This document shows, one piece after another, positions 5,731 to 6,067 of a stretch of 6,067 bases of DNA. A program made the translations under genes and the position numbers. This DNA is from Candidatus Spyradosoma merdigallinarum (GTDB taxonomy: Bacteria; Verrucomicrobiota; Verrucomicrobiia; Opitutales; UBA953): contig DVOG01000157.1 in NCBI GenBank assembly GCA_018713755.1, positions 1 to 6,067 of the forward strand, read 5' to 3'. Position 1 is the stretch's first letter. Each line of letters starts with the position of its first letter. Under the pieces are notes generated by a model. It saw only the letters and a program-made list of their open reading frames with translations. It made no database searches and had not been told where the DNA came from.

Positions 5731-5757
5731 GCGCGGGAACGCGCGCAAGCCGGAAAA

Positions 5758-6067
5758 TCACGCGAGAACGCGCTGCTGAATTTCCGAAATTTCAGCGATG
5801 CCCTTTTTGCCGAGCGCGACCATCGCGGCGAGCTCCTCCGGAGAAAACGTCGCCTCTTCGCCCGAAGACTGCAGCTCGACGAAACGCCCCGTTCCCGTCA
5901 TCACGATGTTCGCGTCGACGGCGGCGTCCTTGTCCTCGACGTAGCACAAGTCGAGAATCGGCGTTTCCTGATAAATGCCGACGCTGACCGCGGCGACGGA
6001 ATCCGTGAACGGGTCTTCGGCGAGCTTTCCCGCCGCGATGAACTTCTTCACGGCGAGCTTCGCGGCG
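5758..6067 (-). CDS. rph: Ribonuclease PH, C-terminal part
   Basis: The gene runs off the right edge; about 102 C-terminal residues of a protein usually near 240 are present. RNase PH is a phosphorolytic 3'-5' exoribonuclease that trims tRNA 3' ends, using phosphate and releasing nucleoside diphosphates, as a hexameric ring. The visible segment gives the typical second half: AAGKL, DSVAAVSVGI, a LDLCYVEDKDAAVDANIVMTG-type strand region with the conserved ED and D-x-N-x-V-M-T pattern, GRFVELQSSGE, and a C-terminal helix beginning FSPEELAAMVALG and ending IAEISEIQQRVLA. The product ends where family members normally end, so the 3' end is intact. A GTG at 6051 is in frame but is internal, because the conserved helix continues to the edge. 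It converges on pfp across a shared terminator. Confidence 0.95.
   Translation of the reverse strand, partial: AAKLAVKKFIAAGKLAEDPFTDSVAAVSVGIYQETPILDLCYVEDKDAAVDANIVMTGTGRFVELQSSGEEATFSPEELAAMVALGKKGIAEISEIQQRVLA

Larger units (their letters stand above)
387..5740. repeat. Highly iterated octamer GTTCCCGC / GCGGGAAC, 23 copies
   Basis: Starts of GTTCCCGC on the plus strand: 387, 490, 912, 1387, 1693, 2553, 2741, 3535, 3809, 4025, 4109, 4213, 4342, 5653, 5679. Starts of GCGGGAAC: 649, 1507, 1643, 2386, 2711, 2833, 2971, 5733. Twenty-two of 23 have C before the G, and fourteen fit GCGTTCCCGC. A further twelve sites keep only GTTCCC, ten of them followed by G. Flanks beyond the 10-mer differ, so these are not fragments of a longer repeat. 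Counts were made by eye and could miss one or two. Confidence 0.9.
5651..5742. repeat. Outer inverted pair of GCGTTCCCGC enclosing the terminator
   Basis: GCGTTCCCGC (5651-5660) is matched by its exact complement GCGGGAACGC (5733-5742), 72 nt apart. Together with the copy in the terminator stem, the 114-nt spacer holds three copies of the word, two of them as an inverted pair. Confidence 0.75.

Noticed and set aside
387..5740. CRISPR array or transposon-derived repeats as the explanation for the GTTCCCGC copies
   Set aside because: Copies are 8-10 bp, irregularly spaced, in both orientations, inside conserved codons, with unrelated flanks.
4408..5748. 446-codon minus-strand frame opposite pfp
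   Set aside because: It reads as Arg/Asp/Val-rich shadow sequence and crosses the terminator; pfp on the other strand is unambiguous.

Overview
This is a GC-rich window (roughly 60% G+C or more) from a Gram-negative bacterium. It carries a lipid A-type acyltransferase fused to a GT9 heptosyltransferase-like domain. Glycolysis appears to run through a pyrophosphate-dependent phosphofructokinase. Shine-Dalgarno signals are weak or absent ahead of several genes. This mix would fit an anaerobe of the Verrucomicrobia/Lentisphaerae/Kiritimatiellae (PVC) type, but that placement is inference. No rRNA, tRNA, CRISPR array, insertion sequence or phage gene was seen.

Layout. Positions 2-385 (+) hold the C-terminal part of a DedA-family membrane protein, whose stop overlaps by four bases (GTGA) the start of a Ste24-type M48 metalloprotease (382-1680, +). 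A convergent minus-strand pair follows: the acyltransferase-glycosyltransferase fusion (4280 to 2343) is transcribed first and a flavin-reductase-family protein (2307 to 1732) follows 35 nt later. A 133-nt divergent spacer (4281-4413) holds a good sigma70-type promoter for pfp (4414-5643, +). pfp converges on rph (RNase PH, 3' part only, 5758-6067, -). A strong bidirectional hairpin terminator lies between pfp and rph.

Function. The genes are mostly housekeeping: envelope biogenesis and maintenance (DedA, Ste24-like protease, LPS acyl/glycosyl transferase), glycolysis/gluconeogenesis (PPi-PFK) and RNA 3'-end processing (RNase PH). They do not form one evident pathway.

The most striking feature is not a gene. 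The octamer GTTCCCGC (reverse complement GCGGGAAC) occurs 23 times in 6.07 kb by hand count, against about 0.4 expected from base composition. Twenty-two copies are preceded by C and fourteen fit GCGTTCCCGC. Copies fall in all reading frames and on both strands, are denser between genes, and sit inside the hairpins at gene ends. This resembles a DNA-uptake, methylation or chromosome-organisation word of the highly iterated type. The second notable item is the single-polypeptide LpxL-like/GT9 fusion.
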